From Phylloscopus collybita (lineage: Eukaryota; Chordata; Aves; Passeriformes; Phylloscopidae), in the NCBI GenBank assembly GCA_027886175.1, contig JAJNNQ010000027.1:9252001-9316000 (forward strand): 64,000 nucleotides of DNA, in the 5' to 3' direction. Below the pieces are notes generated by a model. That model made no database searches and had not been told where the DNA came from. It saw only the letters and a list, made by a program, of their open reading frames with translations. The position numbers were made by a program, and so were the translations under genes. Of the stretch, positions 52,520 to 63,042 are shown one piece after another (positions within the stretch are counted from its first letter, which is position 1; every line of letters starts with the position of its first letter).

Positions 52520-53234
52520 TGAAAGAAATTAGCCCCAGGTTATGCACTCCCGAGTTGTATTGTTACATTGTTTTGCTGTAAAATTAAAGTTGCACTGTTA
52601 CTTGCTTGTTTCAAACCGTTCATGTTGAATCTGTACCCTGAATTTCTGTTCGTTATGTCCAAGTTCTGTACCCTTTCTCCCTGGGTCCTGGGCTTTCCCC
52701 TCTCCCGACGAAAAGCCCGCACGCCGCCGCCTTGCCGCTCCGCCCCCCCGCCGCTTCCTGCTGCTCCCTGCCGCCTGCCGTCGAGCTGTGGGCTCCGCCC
52801 AATATGGAGATGAAAGGAACTCCCATCGTGCCTGGCTGCGACCGGGAGTCCAGTTAGAGCTAAAAAAAGCCCCTGATACAGCGAGCCAACACAGAAACTA
52901 AACCTAAGAAAGACAAAACTGTGCGAGGCACACATCCAGCTACCTGCAGGCAGCAAGCATTCTTTTGTTACTTTGTCGCCATGGCCTGAAAAGAACTGGA
53001 GAAAGGTAACGCCCCTGGACCACACGAGCCAACGTGATTCTATTGGAACCCCCATGAGGAAGGAATCCCGACTCTGCAGCAGCACCAGCAGCAGCAGATT
53101 CGACCTGCACCTCCTCCTCCGTGGTGTCTTCAGGGAGCAGCGGCGGCGTGCGCAGCCCCTCGGGCCCCCTACCCAGAGCTGATTCCTAATAAAGGCTTTT
53201 TCAAAGGAGCTGGTCTCCTGGCCCATTTATAACA
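52520..53234 (+). mobile_element. 5' LTR of the class I ERV
   Basis: 715 bp, TGAAAGAAATTAG...TTTATAACA. It contains a GC-rich block (52700-52800), a CAATATGG word near 52799, AATAAA at 53188-53193 and a short U5. A 228-codon antisense frame (53226-52540) spans almost the whole LTR and is present in both copies simply because the LTRs are nearly identical. Confidence 0.93.
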
Positions 53235-53237
53235 AAT

Positions 53238-53254
53238 TGGGGGCTCGCCGGGAC
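53238..53254 (+). other. Primer-binding site, tRNA-Pro type
   Basis: TGGGGGCTCGCCGGGAC starts 3 bp after the LTR. It resembles the complement of the tRNA-Pro 3' end used by many gammaretrovirus-like elements, with one base missing in the middle. This supports class I assignment. Confidence 0.8.
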
Positions 53255-54635
53255 GTGACCACGCCTGAAGAGGACCGAGGACGGGACGGACGACCGCTCT
53301 TTGGACCCCTAGGACAGCTGGTCACACCGGACCAAGGAAGACAGCCTGGGATCGGACAGCACGGAGGAGCACCGGTAAAGTATAGCCGGTGGCGGGAGTG
53401 GAGACGAGCGAATGGTGTGTGAGTGAGACAAAGACCGGTAGTTCGGATCTTTGAAGCGAGTGTGGGCCTCCCAGTACCGTGTTTTCAGTCTCCCGCGAGG
53501 GAACTGGCCGGAAACGGAGGGAAGCGAAAGGAGAACGGAGTGAAAGAGGCGTCTCCAGGGGCATAGGCGCCCCCCTCCGGGCGTGCGGAGGTAATTTAGA
53601 GAGTGGGTGGCACGTCACAGGGTGTGTGATTGTAGGATAGGCCCGCCCCATTCTAGAATCTACGGAGGCAGGCTGCCCAGGCTGATCCAAGCGTGCGGAA
53701 AGCCTGGAGCTGTGTGTGTAGCACGCACCACACTGGCTGAGGTTACGGCCCGGGGTATCCACGGGTTGGGATACTGGCTGGGGTAGCTAACAGGGTGTGG
53801 GGAGTGAGAGAGGGTACTGGCCGAGTTACGGCCCGGGGTGTCCAGCAGCAGTGGTGGTCAGACCCTGAGGGTGGGTAACTGCAACCACTACTGGCTTGGG
53901 ACACCGGCTGGGGTAACTACCGGGGTACAGGAGTGGGCGCACTGGTTGGGGGTACCTAGAAGTGAGAGGTATGCGTTCCAGGTGCGGAGAGCCTACAGGG
54001 CCGGGGGTTTTTTTTGAGTATACCGCCTGGGTGTAGGATGAATGAAAGTTAGGGAAGTCCCAAGGTGCGAGGGATTTAACGATAGGGAGAGTGAGTGAGT
54101 CGCACACTGTATGTCCGGGTCCTGGCTGTAGGTGGTGACTGGAACTCTGGGCCCAGGTTGACCGGCCACTTATGGAAACTCGATAGATATACAGGAGAGG
54201 AAGAGGGGTGCTGGCTGGGGTAGTGACTGAATCTCTAAGGGCGAGATATCAGACTACCGACAGGGCACTCTGAGCACTGGCAGGAGTGGCCAGACCCTAA
54301 GGGCGGGTAACTGGGGCCACTAACGGGTGTTCGTGGAGTGAGTGAGAAAGGGGTGCTGGCTGGGGTAGTGGCTGAATCTCTAAGGGCGAGATATCAAGCT
54401 ACCGACAGAGCACTCTGAGCACTGGCAGGAGTGGCCAGACCCTAAGGGCGGGTAACTGGGGCCACTAACGGGTGTTCGTGGAGTGAGTGAGAAAGGGGTG
54501 CTGGCTGGGGTAGTGGCTGAATCTCTAAGGGCGAGATATCAGGCTACCGACAGAGCACTCTGAGCACTGGCAGGAGTGGTGCCACTGGGGCCACTGACGA
54601 GTGTTCGTAGAGTGAGTGAAGATTACCTAGTGAGA
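53255..54635 (+). repeat. ERV leader with 145-bp tandem repeats
   Basis: 1.4 kb without a convincing gene. From 54205 a 145-bp unit (GGGGTGCTGGCTGGGGTAGT at 54205, 54350 and 54495) repeats about 2.7 times. Looser related units (CTGGCTGGGGTAGCTAAC, GGTACTGGCCGAG) extend back to about 53770. This region would normally hold the packaging signal. Confidence 0.8.
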
Positions 54636-55880
54636 ATGGGAGGATATGTAAATAAGCAAAAACCACCTGAGGAGGAAAAGGGGAAGATAAAGAACATTCC
54701 CCCAGATAGTCCATTAGGACAAATGTTGGAACTATGGGATACTGAAGAGGCCACTAAAAATTTGAGCAAGGTTAAAATGATCCATTATTGTATTGAGGTT
54801 TGGCCCACTTTGAATTTGCCTGGAGGATGGCCGTGGTGTGGAACTAAGGACCCCTGGATGTGCTCGCAATTAAACCAGTATCTGAAATCCCGAGGGGACT
54901 CAGATACTGAGCAGATCCTTTATGCTGCCTGCTGGCAGAGACACAGAACTGAAAGTGAAACAGCTAAGATTTGTAAGCCACAAGAGGGAAAGAGGAGAAA
55001 TGAAAAAGAGAAAAAGGAGGAAAGCAGTCACCATTGGGACCCTCTTGATTATTTGCCTGCTCCTCCTGTTTACCCTGGGATACCCCAAACTGTCCCTGCT
55101 AACCCTCCAGCTTTACCTGTGAACCCCTTCCCATATCTCCAAACCATGATCCCTATTCCTTCTTCAGCTTGCTCCCCAACAGGATTACCCCCTACAGCTC
55201 CACCCTCAACTCTATCCTCGACCTCTCCTAGCACTGGCCGAGGCCACTCCCCCTCACCAACTACTGTTCCTGCACTCCCACACAACTGGGAGCTGGACTT
55301 GCCAGCCAATAATATAGAAACCCCAAAAGGACCCTACTGTGGCACCAGGTCAAGAACAAAGCTCTTCCCCCTAAGGAAAGTCCCGATAAGTGGGGCAGCT
55401 GGGGATGCACCTCTGACAGCTTCAGAAGTTGGGGGCTTTAAGAAAGAGCTGGGAGGCCTGGTTGGGGACCTGGTGGGGGTGGCTGGCTGGGTGGATCGGT
55501 TCCTGAACCCTAATATTTGCACCTGGAGTGAGATGAACTCTATTTTGGGTGCCTTGTTCAGCCCCAAGGAGATGGCCATGGTCCATGTCGCGGGAATGCG
55601 AGTCTGGGAACAGGGGAGCAGGTTTGGGCCCCGGGCAGGGGATGGGCTCCCGCGGGCGGATCCAGGGTGGGATCCAGGTGGAAAAGGGGAAGGGCAGAAT
55701 GTGGGAGACTATGGAACCCTGGTGGTGAGGGGCATTGGAGGGTCTGTTCCCCGGGGTGGCAGCACCAGGCTGGCCTTTGATGGGACCCAGGGGGAATGGG
55801 ACCCCAGCCACCTAGTTAAGCAGGGGAGGAGATTTTTGGTTACGTGGATCCCGACAGTCCTGAGGGCCAAGTGCTGTTAG
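54636..55880 (+). pseudogene. gag: gag fragment (matrix, PPVY late domain, capsid start)
   Basis: 414 codons from the ATG at 54636, chosen over the upstream in-frame ATG at 54576 because it gives Met-Gly-Gly, the N-myristoylation start expected of gammaretroviral Gag. Residues 1-105 look like matrix (WPTLNLPGGWPWCGT). A charged stretch (120-130) and a proline-rich spacer follow, with PPVY at 143-146, the PPxY late-budding motif. The capsid N-terminal part is at about 240-340. No major homology region or zinc knuckle is visible. The frame shifts near 55840, since a capsid-end-like word (PDIRKKLE, about 55907) lies in another frame. The sequence from about 55600 to 55800 is glycine-rich and may mark a deletion join. 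Confidence 0.85.
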
Positions 55881-56199
55881 AGGTGCAGTTCTGTGCTGGA
55901 TCCTGGCCTGATATCAGGAAAAAGCTAGAAATTAGTAACCCATGCTGCTGTTTGGACCCAAGAAAAAGAGTGGACTGACGTTTCCCGTGTAAAAGGACCA
56001 GTATCGCCTCCTCCTAACTATGGACAAAACCCAGAAAAATCCCCCACGAGTCTCCCCAAGTGGACTGCCATCCAAGATCCTGCCAGCTGACAAAAGAAGA
56101 GAACCAATATATGATTAACATGAGTTGAGAGAAATAAAAAGTTAGGGTTGTACCAAGGGAGGCAAGGGGAATGGTTAACCCCAGATAGATGAAAGTTTT
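55881..56199 (+). other. Degenerate ERV interior
   Basis: After a few capsid-end codons the sequence has stops in every frame. No protease or reverse transcriptase motif was found, so those domains have been deleted rather than merely mutated. Confidence 0.6.
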
Positions 56200-56560
56200 T
56201 AAATAAAGCCCTAGCTTGAAAAAATGCTAACAGAAATGCAGAGCCTGACCCACTGGGGCACCCAAGGGTTATGTGATCATTTTTTTAAGAGAATATTTAT
56301 GTATTGGGGTATATGGTCTGGCCAAAGCAGTAACTGAAGGATGCCTTATATGCCAAAAGGTAAATCAGAAAGCGATGGGGGGAGTGCCCCAGGAGGAAGA
56401 CGGATGGCATTGGGACCCTTTCAAAATGTACAGGTGGATTTTGCTGAGGTGCCTTCAGTACAGGGCTGCAGGTATCTACTTGTTATGTTTGATTGTTTGG
56501 CCCTTTGAGTGGAAGCCTTTCCTGCTGGGGAGGAGACTGCACAAGTGGAGAGTGAAAGGA
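56200..56560 (+). pseudogene. pol: Integrase remnant (zinc-binding region and start of core)
   Basis: Around 56210-56400, split between two frames, lie THWGTQGL-like and GCLICQKVNQK words, the zinc-binding region of a gammaretroviral integrase with its Cys-x2-Cys. From about 56415 another frame gives QVDFAEVPSV and LLVMFDCLAL, the start of the catalytic core with its first Asp, then TGA near 56502. Frameshifts and stops make it non-functional, and the rest of the core and the C-terminal domain are missing. Confidence 0.7.
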
Positions 56561-56787
56561 CCATTACCACCCCCGAGTGATCCCTCTGATCCCAACAAGG
56601 GGTCAGATCCCTCTGACCCTGCAACCCCAACAAGAGTTCCCTCTGAGTGGACTGCCACTCGAGATCCAGACACCCTCAAAGTCCAATAAAGGGACAATAA
56701 CAGTTATTACAAGCTGTCCGTTACCATTGTTAAAAATCCACATTGTTATAAGAGGTTAAAAAGGTGTTAATGTAAAAGTGTAAAATA
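56561..56787 (+). other. ERV interior without recognisable coding
   Basis: A repeated CCCTCTGA(T/C)CC word (56580-56645), then AT-rich sequence. It joins the integrase remnant to the env remnant; no domain was seen. Confidence 0.5.
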
Positions 56788-57369
56788 ATGGTTAAATCTG
56801 ATGTTATAACTTGTTATAATGAGTCACAATGTGTTAATGTAAAAGTAATAAGTAAAAAGTTAAGAAATACAGAGGGAGTAGCAGACCTGATAAAAAGAAA
56901 ATACCAAAAGGGGAGGAGGGGCAGCACACAAACATGGAAAAGTAAAATACAGACACCAAAAGGAATAGTAAAAACATATAAGCCAGCAACTTGGACACAA
57001 GATAGATCATGGAGGTGCCGAACTCCAATTTACATGTTGAATAAAATTATCAGATTATCAAACAAAACAGCCCTTGCCCTTGATCATATCAGTAACCAAT
57101 TGGCGCAGACAAGAGCAGTAGTTCATCAAATCAAACTAGCAGTCGATTATGATGTAAGTACCCAGGAATGGAAGCCCTTAATTAATATAGACTGGTGAGA
57201 CAACTTCTGGTCCTTTGAAGGGACCTGGTGGGAAAAAGTAGTGTTCATTGCAATAAGTGCCTTTGCCAGTCTCCTACTTCTCCCCTGCATACTTCCCTGT
57301 CTAATTCGAACTGTAGAAAGATTCAGAAACCTACAAATACAATTAGATTGGAACCCCAAGAAAAACTGA
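56788..57369 (+). pseudogene. env: Envelope transmembrane-subunit remnant
   Basis: The frame runs from 56788 to TGA at 57367-57369, with one internal TGA at 57196-57198. Before the stop it has a basic stretch and a heptad-like segment (NKTALALDHISNQLAQTRAV) typical of the coiled coil of retroviral TM. After it comes a Trp-rich membrane-proximal part (WSFEGTWWEK), a membrane span (VVFIAISAFASLLLLPCIL) and a short tail. I do not see a CX6CC motif or a surface subunit, so the 5' two thirds of env are missing. The ATG at 56788 is internal to the original gene. Confidence 0.65.
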
Positions 57370-57440
57370 GCACAGCAAAAAGAATTTATGACCAATCCCT
57401 TGAGTCAGACATGGCCAATTGATGCGGGCTAAAGCCCGAT

Positions 57441-57460
57441 CAAAGAAATAGAGGGGGGAT
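57441..57460 (+). other. Polypurine tract of the class I ERV
   Basis: CAAAGAAATAGAGGGGGGAT directly abuts the 3' LTR start TGAAAG. It is the usual primer of plus-strand synthesis. Confidence 0.85.
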
Positions 57461-58175
57461 TGAAAGAAATTAGCCCCAGGTTATGCACTCCCGAGTTGTA
57501 TTGTTACATTGTTTTGCTGTAAAATTAAAGTTGCACTGTTACTTGCTTGTTTCAAACCGTTCATGTTGAATCTGTACCCTGAATTTCTGTTCGTTATGTC
57601 CAAGTTCTGTACCCTTTCTCCCTGGGTCCTGGGCTTTCCCCTCTCCCGACGAAAAGCCCGCACGCCGCCGCCTTGCCGCTCCGCCCCCCCGCCGCTTCCT
57701 GCTGCTCCCTGCCGCCTGCCGTCGAGCTGTGGGCTCCGCCCAATATGGAGATGAAAGGAACTCCCATCGTGCCTGGCTGCGACCGGGAGTCCAGTTAGAG
57801 CTAAAAAAAGCCCCTGATACAGCGAGCCAACACAGAAACTAAACCTAAGAAAGACAAAACTGTGCGAGGCACACATCCAGCTACCTGCAGGCAGCAAGCA
57901 TTCTTTTGTTACTTTGTCGCCATGGCCTGAAAAGAACTGGAGAAAGGTAACGCCCCTGGACCACACGAGCCAACGTGATTCTATTGGAACCCCCGTGAGG
58001 AAGGAATCCCGACTCTGCAGCAGCACCAGCAGCAGCAGATTCGACCTGCACCTCCTCCTCCGTGGTGTCTTCAGGGAGCAGCGGCGGCGTGCGCAGCCCC
58101 TCAGGCCCCCTACCCAGAGCTGATTCCTAATAAAGGCTTTTTCAAAGGAGCTGGTCTCCTGGCCCATTTATAACA
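57461..58175 (+). mobile_element. 3' LTR of the class I ERV
   Basis: Identical in length (715 bp) to the 5' LTR at an offset of 4,941 bp. Differences seen: G at 57994 versus A at 53053, and A at 58104 versus G at 53163. AATAAA is at 58129-58134. Confidence 0.93.
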
Positions 58176-58450
58176 CCATGGAAACGAGAGACGCAGCGGC
58201 CCGGAAGTTATCATGGAGACGCGGGACAGAGAAGCACAGAAATTACCATAGACACGAAGGAAAAAGCGGCCCGGAGCTTACCATAGAGACGCGGGCCAGA
58301 GCGGCCCGCAAAAATACAATAGAGACGCAGGCCAGAGCGTCCCGGAAGTTAGCATAGAGATGCTGGCCAGAGCGTCCTGGAAGTTACCATCGAGATGTAG
58401 GCTGGAGAAGCCCCAAAGTTACCATGGATACGCTGTCAAGAGCGGCGTCT
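58176..58450 (+). repeat. 35-bp minisatellite, right part (with target duplication CCATG)
   Basis: About 7.5 units of a TACCATAGAGACGCGGGCCAGAGCGGCCCGGAAGT-like repeat. The first five bases, CCATG, repeat 52515-52519. Units differ at several CpG positions. Confidence 0.88.
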
Positions 58451-58616
58451 TTTTTTTATATTAAAAAAACAAAACTAAACAAAACTAATACTCTTTAAAA
58501 TCCTTTCACTAAACACATAAAAGAGCCTACAAAAATCTCTATTAATATAAAGTTATGCGATTAATATTTTAAAATATTACAAGAGCCCAGCAGCCATCTT
58601 GAGAGGGATGTCACAT
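58451..58616. other. AT-rich spacer
   Basis: T8, then A/T-rich sequence with no gene (58451-58585), followed by a first CCATCTTG word at 58594-58601. Confidence 0.6.
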
Positions 58617-59190
58617 GACTTCCGCCCTCACTTGCCGCCATCTTGGTTGTGTCTGAAGCCACGTTTGGTTGAGACGCCATCTTTTTTGTGGCACTCTTAA
58701 GGCCCCCTCCGGCTTCAAACAGAGACGCCTGACTAAATCTACTGCTTGAACCAGGCCGCGGCATAGCTGAGCCCACAGACCCTGCCCACACACCTGGAAA
58801 CGCCACGGAGAATTTAATCTGTGAAGCAGTCTGGTCGGGGTTGCGCACAGGCAGTCAGTTAGACGCCTTCGGGGTCTTTGATTTTTCCCGCCCTTTTTTC
58901 CACTCGCCGCCATCTTGGTTGTGGCTGAAGCCAGTTCTGGTCGATCCGCCATCTTTTTTGTGGCACCCTTATGGTCCCCCCGGCTCCACACAGAAGTGCC
59001 TGACTAAATCAACTGTCGGAACCCCTCGGGGGCACCGCCGAGCCTCCAGCTCGTACCCGCGCACCTGGAAACACCCCAGAAAAATCACTCTCGGCCGGCG
59101 CTGTGGTCGGGTTTTTGCGCAGGCAGCTGGCTAGATGCCACCAGGGTCCTTGCCTTTTTCCCGCCCTTTTTGCCGCCATCTTGGAAACGT
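58617..59190 (+). repeat. About 270-bp tandem repeat with YY1-type motifs
   Basis: Two full diverged units (about 58617-58886 and 58887-59157) and the start of a third. Each begins with a CCCGCCCTTTT-like word and GCCGCCATCTTGG (58634-58646, 58906-58918 and 59172-59184). Further CGCCATCTTTTTTGTGGCAC words lie near 58675 and 58947. GCCGCCATCTTGG is the reverse complement of the well-known YY1 consensus AAGATGGCGGC. CpG-rich. Frames here look non-coding. Confidence 0.8.
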
Positions 59191-59430
59191 CAAGCAGTGC
59201 CGGCAAGCTCACAGTCCGGGGCTGCCACGCGCATCGGGCTGGGCTCGGGAGAGTGCTCCAGTACCGCGCTCTGTCCACACGGTGGCAGCACTGCCCTTAA
59301 GCTCAGCCAGGGGCTGTCACACGCGTTGGGGACGGGTGCGGGAGCGCTGCAGTACCGCGCTCTGTCCACACGGTGGCAGCACTGCACCCGAGCTCAGCCC
59401 TGGGTCGGGGACAGGCAGAGAGCGGAGGCC
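59191..59430 (+). repeat. 91-bp CpG-rich duplication with CTCF-like sites
   Basis: AGTACCGCGCTCTGTCCACACGG-type sequence at 59260-59294 recurs at 59351-59385 (offset 91). Each copy has CCACACGGTGGCAG (59275-59288 and 59366-59379), close to the CTCF consensus CCGCGNGGNGGCAG with two mismatches. Binding is not shown. Confidence 0.6.
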
Positions 59431-60310
59431 AAAAAGGCGTCCAAAAATCCCCTTCCAAACATTCTCTAAATTAAATGCCACAACAGTCTCCCAGCCACAA
59501 CTACGAGAACCCTGTCACCAATGAAATTGAAATCAAAAAAGTATTTAAGTTATATTTCCAAATTTTTAATCTTTTTTTTATTTTTATATTGCTATTTATA
59601 ACTTATCTTTTATATTCCTATCTATATTATATCTCATATAATATATGCAACATGTAATATGATATATTGTCTTTATATTATTGATATTTTTTGTTTTATA
59701 TTTCTATTTTTATTATTTATATTGTTCTATTTCTGTATTTTTTTTTAAATTCGTGTTCATGTTTTAACCAATTTTTTAAATATGAATTCATTAACCTAAC
59801 ACAGCAGAAGGACAATTAATTACAATTAAATTAGCCTGGTTTTCCAAGGGTAAAGATTTCATTTTTATTAAAATAATATTGGCATATTTTCTCTTTTTGT
59901 GGTTTTTTCGGGAGGTGGGCTGTTTTTCGGGGGGTTTGTTTTGTGGTGTTTTTGTTTGCTTTGGTTTGGATTTCTCTGTTAGTAAACCATGAGGTTCTGA
60001 GAGTTACAACATAAAATGCCTACTTGTTTTTATTGATGTCTCTGAAATACACCTCGACACCAAGTTACTGCTGGTGATGCTGTACATGGGTAGAATGAGA
60101 CCTGTTGTTGGGGGTTCCAAAGAAAAACATGGCACCGCCCGCGTTCAGGATTTTTAATGGAGCAGAAAACGCAGAGGTTTTGCTGACTGCACTCTCAACC
60201 CGATCCAGACGTCCAGTGGCCATGGGTGTCGTTCTTCAGCTCCTTTCTTGCCAACAGCCAAACTTCCAGACACTCCGGGCAAGAAGGAGTAATGGGGAAA
60301 AAAAGTAAAG
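59431..60310. other. Non-coding, largely AT-rich unique sequence
   Basis: A T/A-rich low-complexity tract (about 59540-59770), a TTTTTCGGGGGGTTTG patch near 59920, and ordinary sequence to 60310. A 67-codon frame at 60105-60308 has no recognisable feature and is not called. Confidence 0.6.
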
Positions 60311-60775
60311 GAACAAAGGAATCATGAAAAAAATAAAATAAAAATATATAACAAAAAAGAGAAATAAAATTAAAATTTAAAAATTAATTTGAAAGTAAAA
60401 TTTTAGTATAAAATTTCACTATTAAATTTTTTTAGTAAAACTATAAAAAGAAAAATAAGATAGAAAAGAAAAACAATAAAAAATTAAAAGCAAATAAAAA
60501 ACCAAATAATATAAAAAAAATTTAAAGAAATAAAAAACAAGAAAGTACAAAAGGAATTAAAAAAAAAACAAAACAAAAAACTAAAATAAAAACAAAATTT
60601 GGGGGAATAAATTATAAAAACATTTAAAAAATACAGAACAAGAAATAAAATAACATGAAGCAATAAAACACAATAAAATCAAAATATAGCATTAAAAAAA
60701 CCCCAAATCAAAAAGCAATAAATAAAAAAATAAAACAAACAATACCTAGAATAAAAGACAAAATTAAATAAATGC
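60311..60775 (+). repeat. A-rich low-complexity tract
   Basis: About 465 bp made almost only of A and T in words such as AAAATAAAA and AAACAAAAAAC. It could be a decayed A-rich simple repeat. No gene. Confidence 0.85.
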
Positions 60776-63042
60776 AGCTCTCCCCTCGTGCCACTGCCTA
60801 ACACAGCTCTGGGAGTATCTGGATTCTGCAGGGGCAGGGAAAGCTTACTTTGGATGAACATCCAAATGTGCCAAGCCAGGAAAGACCCACCCCATTGTGT
60901 CCAAGGAACAGCAATTAGGCCATTTAGGATTTAAGTATTAATGGGATTTTAATGGGATAGTTAAAAATGCAGTACATATAACTTTACAGAGAGATGAATT
61001 ATGGTAAATAAACACTTCGCAAGTTGGCTGGTGCTGAACAATTGGGATTTACCAACAGGAATTTGGTAAATGTCCTTGAAATGTGCCCTACGATGAGGCA
61101 AAACTCCAACTAGGATGGAAAACTGGCATTTGCAATAAATACTCCCTTACTAAAATCAAAAAGAGGAAAAACATCAAAGGAAAGGAAGGAAAAATATCTA
61201 AATCTCATCCTGCCTGGAAGACAAGCTCAGGCATTTCTAACACTGAAAACTTTGGAAACAGTTAGCAGTTTCATGGTGGAAGTTCGTGGAATGCTGACAT
61301 AAAATCTTCTTCCTCTGCTCAGATTTTAAAGGGAAGTGAGAACTAAACATCTCAAGTAACTCCTATCCAACAATCATCTGTATTCTGTGGGAGTAACATT
61401 GCAAAGAAACTCCAGGCGTACTTGTATCTGACATCTGAAGCTCTTAGCAGAGCTGGGAAGTTTCAATAGAAGAAAAGAGCCACCACAATTGCTGGAATAA
61501 CAAAATTCAACTTGGCAAACGTCAGGAACTTTATTTACAAATCCATGGAGGAGGAGGAGGAGGAGGAGGATGACACCAGGAACACACTCCAGCTGAAAGC
61601 AACGATTTATTTGGAAAAGGCGGGAAATCCAACTGACAGCCTCTGGTCATGGCCAAGCAATTCTCCAGGAGTCGGAGACAAAAGTGGGAACCTTGGACTG
61701 GAACAAGGCCTTCCACTGGCCTGGCTTCCTTGGCTCTCTCCTTTTTTGCCAACTACCTGAAGAGGAAAAAAAAACCAGGAATACAGTTCCAAACCTGGGC
61801 AGGACATCCTTGGCTCAAGCAGACTGAAGCGCAACTCCCAGGGAGCGAGGCCAGGCTGTGCGCCGGGGAGCTCCGGGAATCTGGGATTGCCCATGGCATT
61901 CAAGGGCTAGAAAAGCACAGCCAGCTGCCGGCTTTAGTGCTGGGACACAGCAAGGCCTGGCCCCAGGGGCAGCAGTTGGAGCTGGGCCTGCAGGAGAACG
62001 CCCCAAACCCAGTTTAAACATCCAGCAGGACACCCAGCACGCTCCAGGATGAAGTCAGGTGGGAGAAACCCCCCGGATGCTCCACGTTCCTCGCCGCTGG
62101 CAGCTTTGCCAGGGCCTCCCTCAAAATTCCTACCTCACCGTGCAGCTCCTACAAAACAGGAGAGCCTATGGAAACCATCCAGAAATGCACGGATCTCCAG
62201 TTCTTAAGAGCCAAAGCGGCAGCAAAAGGTGTCCCAACTGTCCTGCAAACCAGCAGGTCTGAGGAGATGCAGGGCTCTGTTCCACAGGGGACACAAGTGC
62301 CCCTCAGCCAGCCAAGATTCTCTCGGGCTCTTCCCTCTGCTCCCTGCGGACACGAGCAGCAGTTTTCCCCTAGGGTTCCCCTTTCCATCAAGGCAATGAC
62401 TTCTGTTCTTCTCCGACTCCATGTTCAGGAAGGAAAAAAGGAATATTAGCATTACACAGACTGTCCAGAAGGGTGTGACTGAGGCAGGATCAGCTCCCAG
62501 TCCACTGCTGCTTCTGGATTTCTGGGCAGTTCCTTCCCATCCTGCCCTTCCCAGCACCATTCCCTGGGTGCCATATCCAAAGACACCTTCTCCATGCAGC
62601 TTAAAAAGCCACAGAAACCCAAAGAAAGAAGATCAAAAATCAATTCACATGTTTCTAGTCTGGGGAGAATGAGGGAGGTCTAAAATCTGTATTTATTTTA
62701 GAACAGTAGAGCCAATTTTAAGGACCTTGAGTATCAGTGAAGGGCAGCAAAAGCTGATAAACTCCTTTATTAAGTCAGTAGGAGCAGAAAAACAAAGTTT
62801 TAAGATCAAGTTTTGCTGCTAAAAATTAAGGAGGTGCCATGTTGGTGTTAGTGCTTTTAACCTTCTGACATTAGAGGGTATTTGTACCATAAATGCCTGA
62901 AGTGTCCTAAAATGATATTATGATATCCTCTATCATTCTCCCCGAAATTATCTATCTCTCAACCATATTATCAAACACAAACAAACAAACAAAATCATTC
63001 ATGTTCCTGCAAACGTCTGAATGCCACACAGGAGAACGTGCA
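60776..63042. other. Intergenic or UTR-like unique sequence
   Basis: Mixed-composition DNA with stops in all frames. It includes a (GGA)8 run at 61547-61570 and an (ACAA)n-like run near 62977-62995. On the minus strand AATAAA at 61530-61535 and a second AAATAAAT near 61606 could end a transcript, so part of 61540-62650 may be a 3' UTR. No coding exon is supported. Confidence 0.45.

Larger units (their letters stand above)
52520..58175 (+). mobile_element. Class I (gamma-like) ERV, full LTRs, interior deleted
   Basis: A 5.66-kb provirus: LTR (52520-53234), primer-binding site, 1.4-kb leader with tandem repeats, gag fragment (54636-55880), integrase remnant (about 56200-56550), env transmembrane remnant (56788-57369), polypurine tract (57441-57460) and LTR (57461-58175). 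CCATG flanks both ends. The two 715-bp LTRs differ at two positions I could find (53053/57994 and 53163/58104), about 0.3%. Most of capsid, all of nucleocapsid, protease and reverse transcriptase, and most of env are missing, and what remains has frameshifts and stops. It must have relied on proteins supplied in trans if it moved in this form. Confidence 0.93.

Noticed and set aside
52540..53226. 228-codon antisense frame inside the LTR, also at 57481-58167
   Set aside because: Present twice only because the LTRs are nearly identical. It covers GC-rich U3/R sequence and shows no domain; an antisense gene is possible but unsupported.
59540..59770. Possible replication origin or matrix attachment region in the T/A-rich tract
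   Set aside because: AT-richness alone is not evidence; no specific motif supports it.
60105..60308. 67-codon plus-strand frame ending in lysines
   Set aside because: No recognisable motif; it runs into the A-rich tract and lacks any gene context.
62204..62560. 118-codon minus-strand frame
   Set aside because: Overlapping frames on both strands, no domain or splice signals; more like UTR or intergenic sequence.
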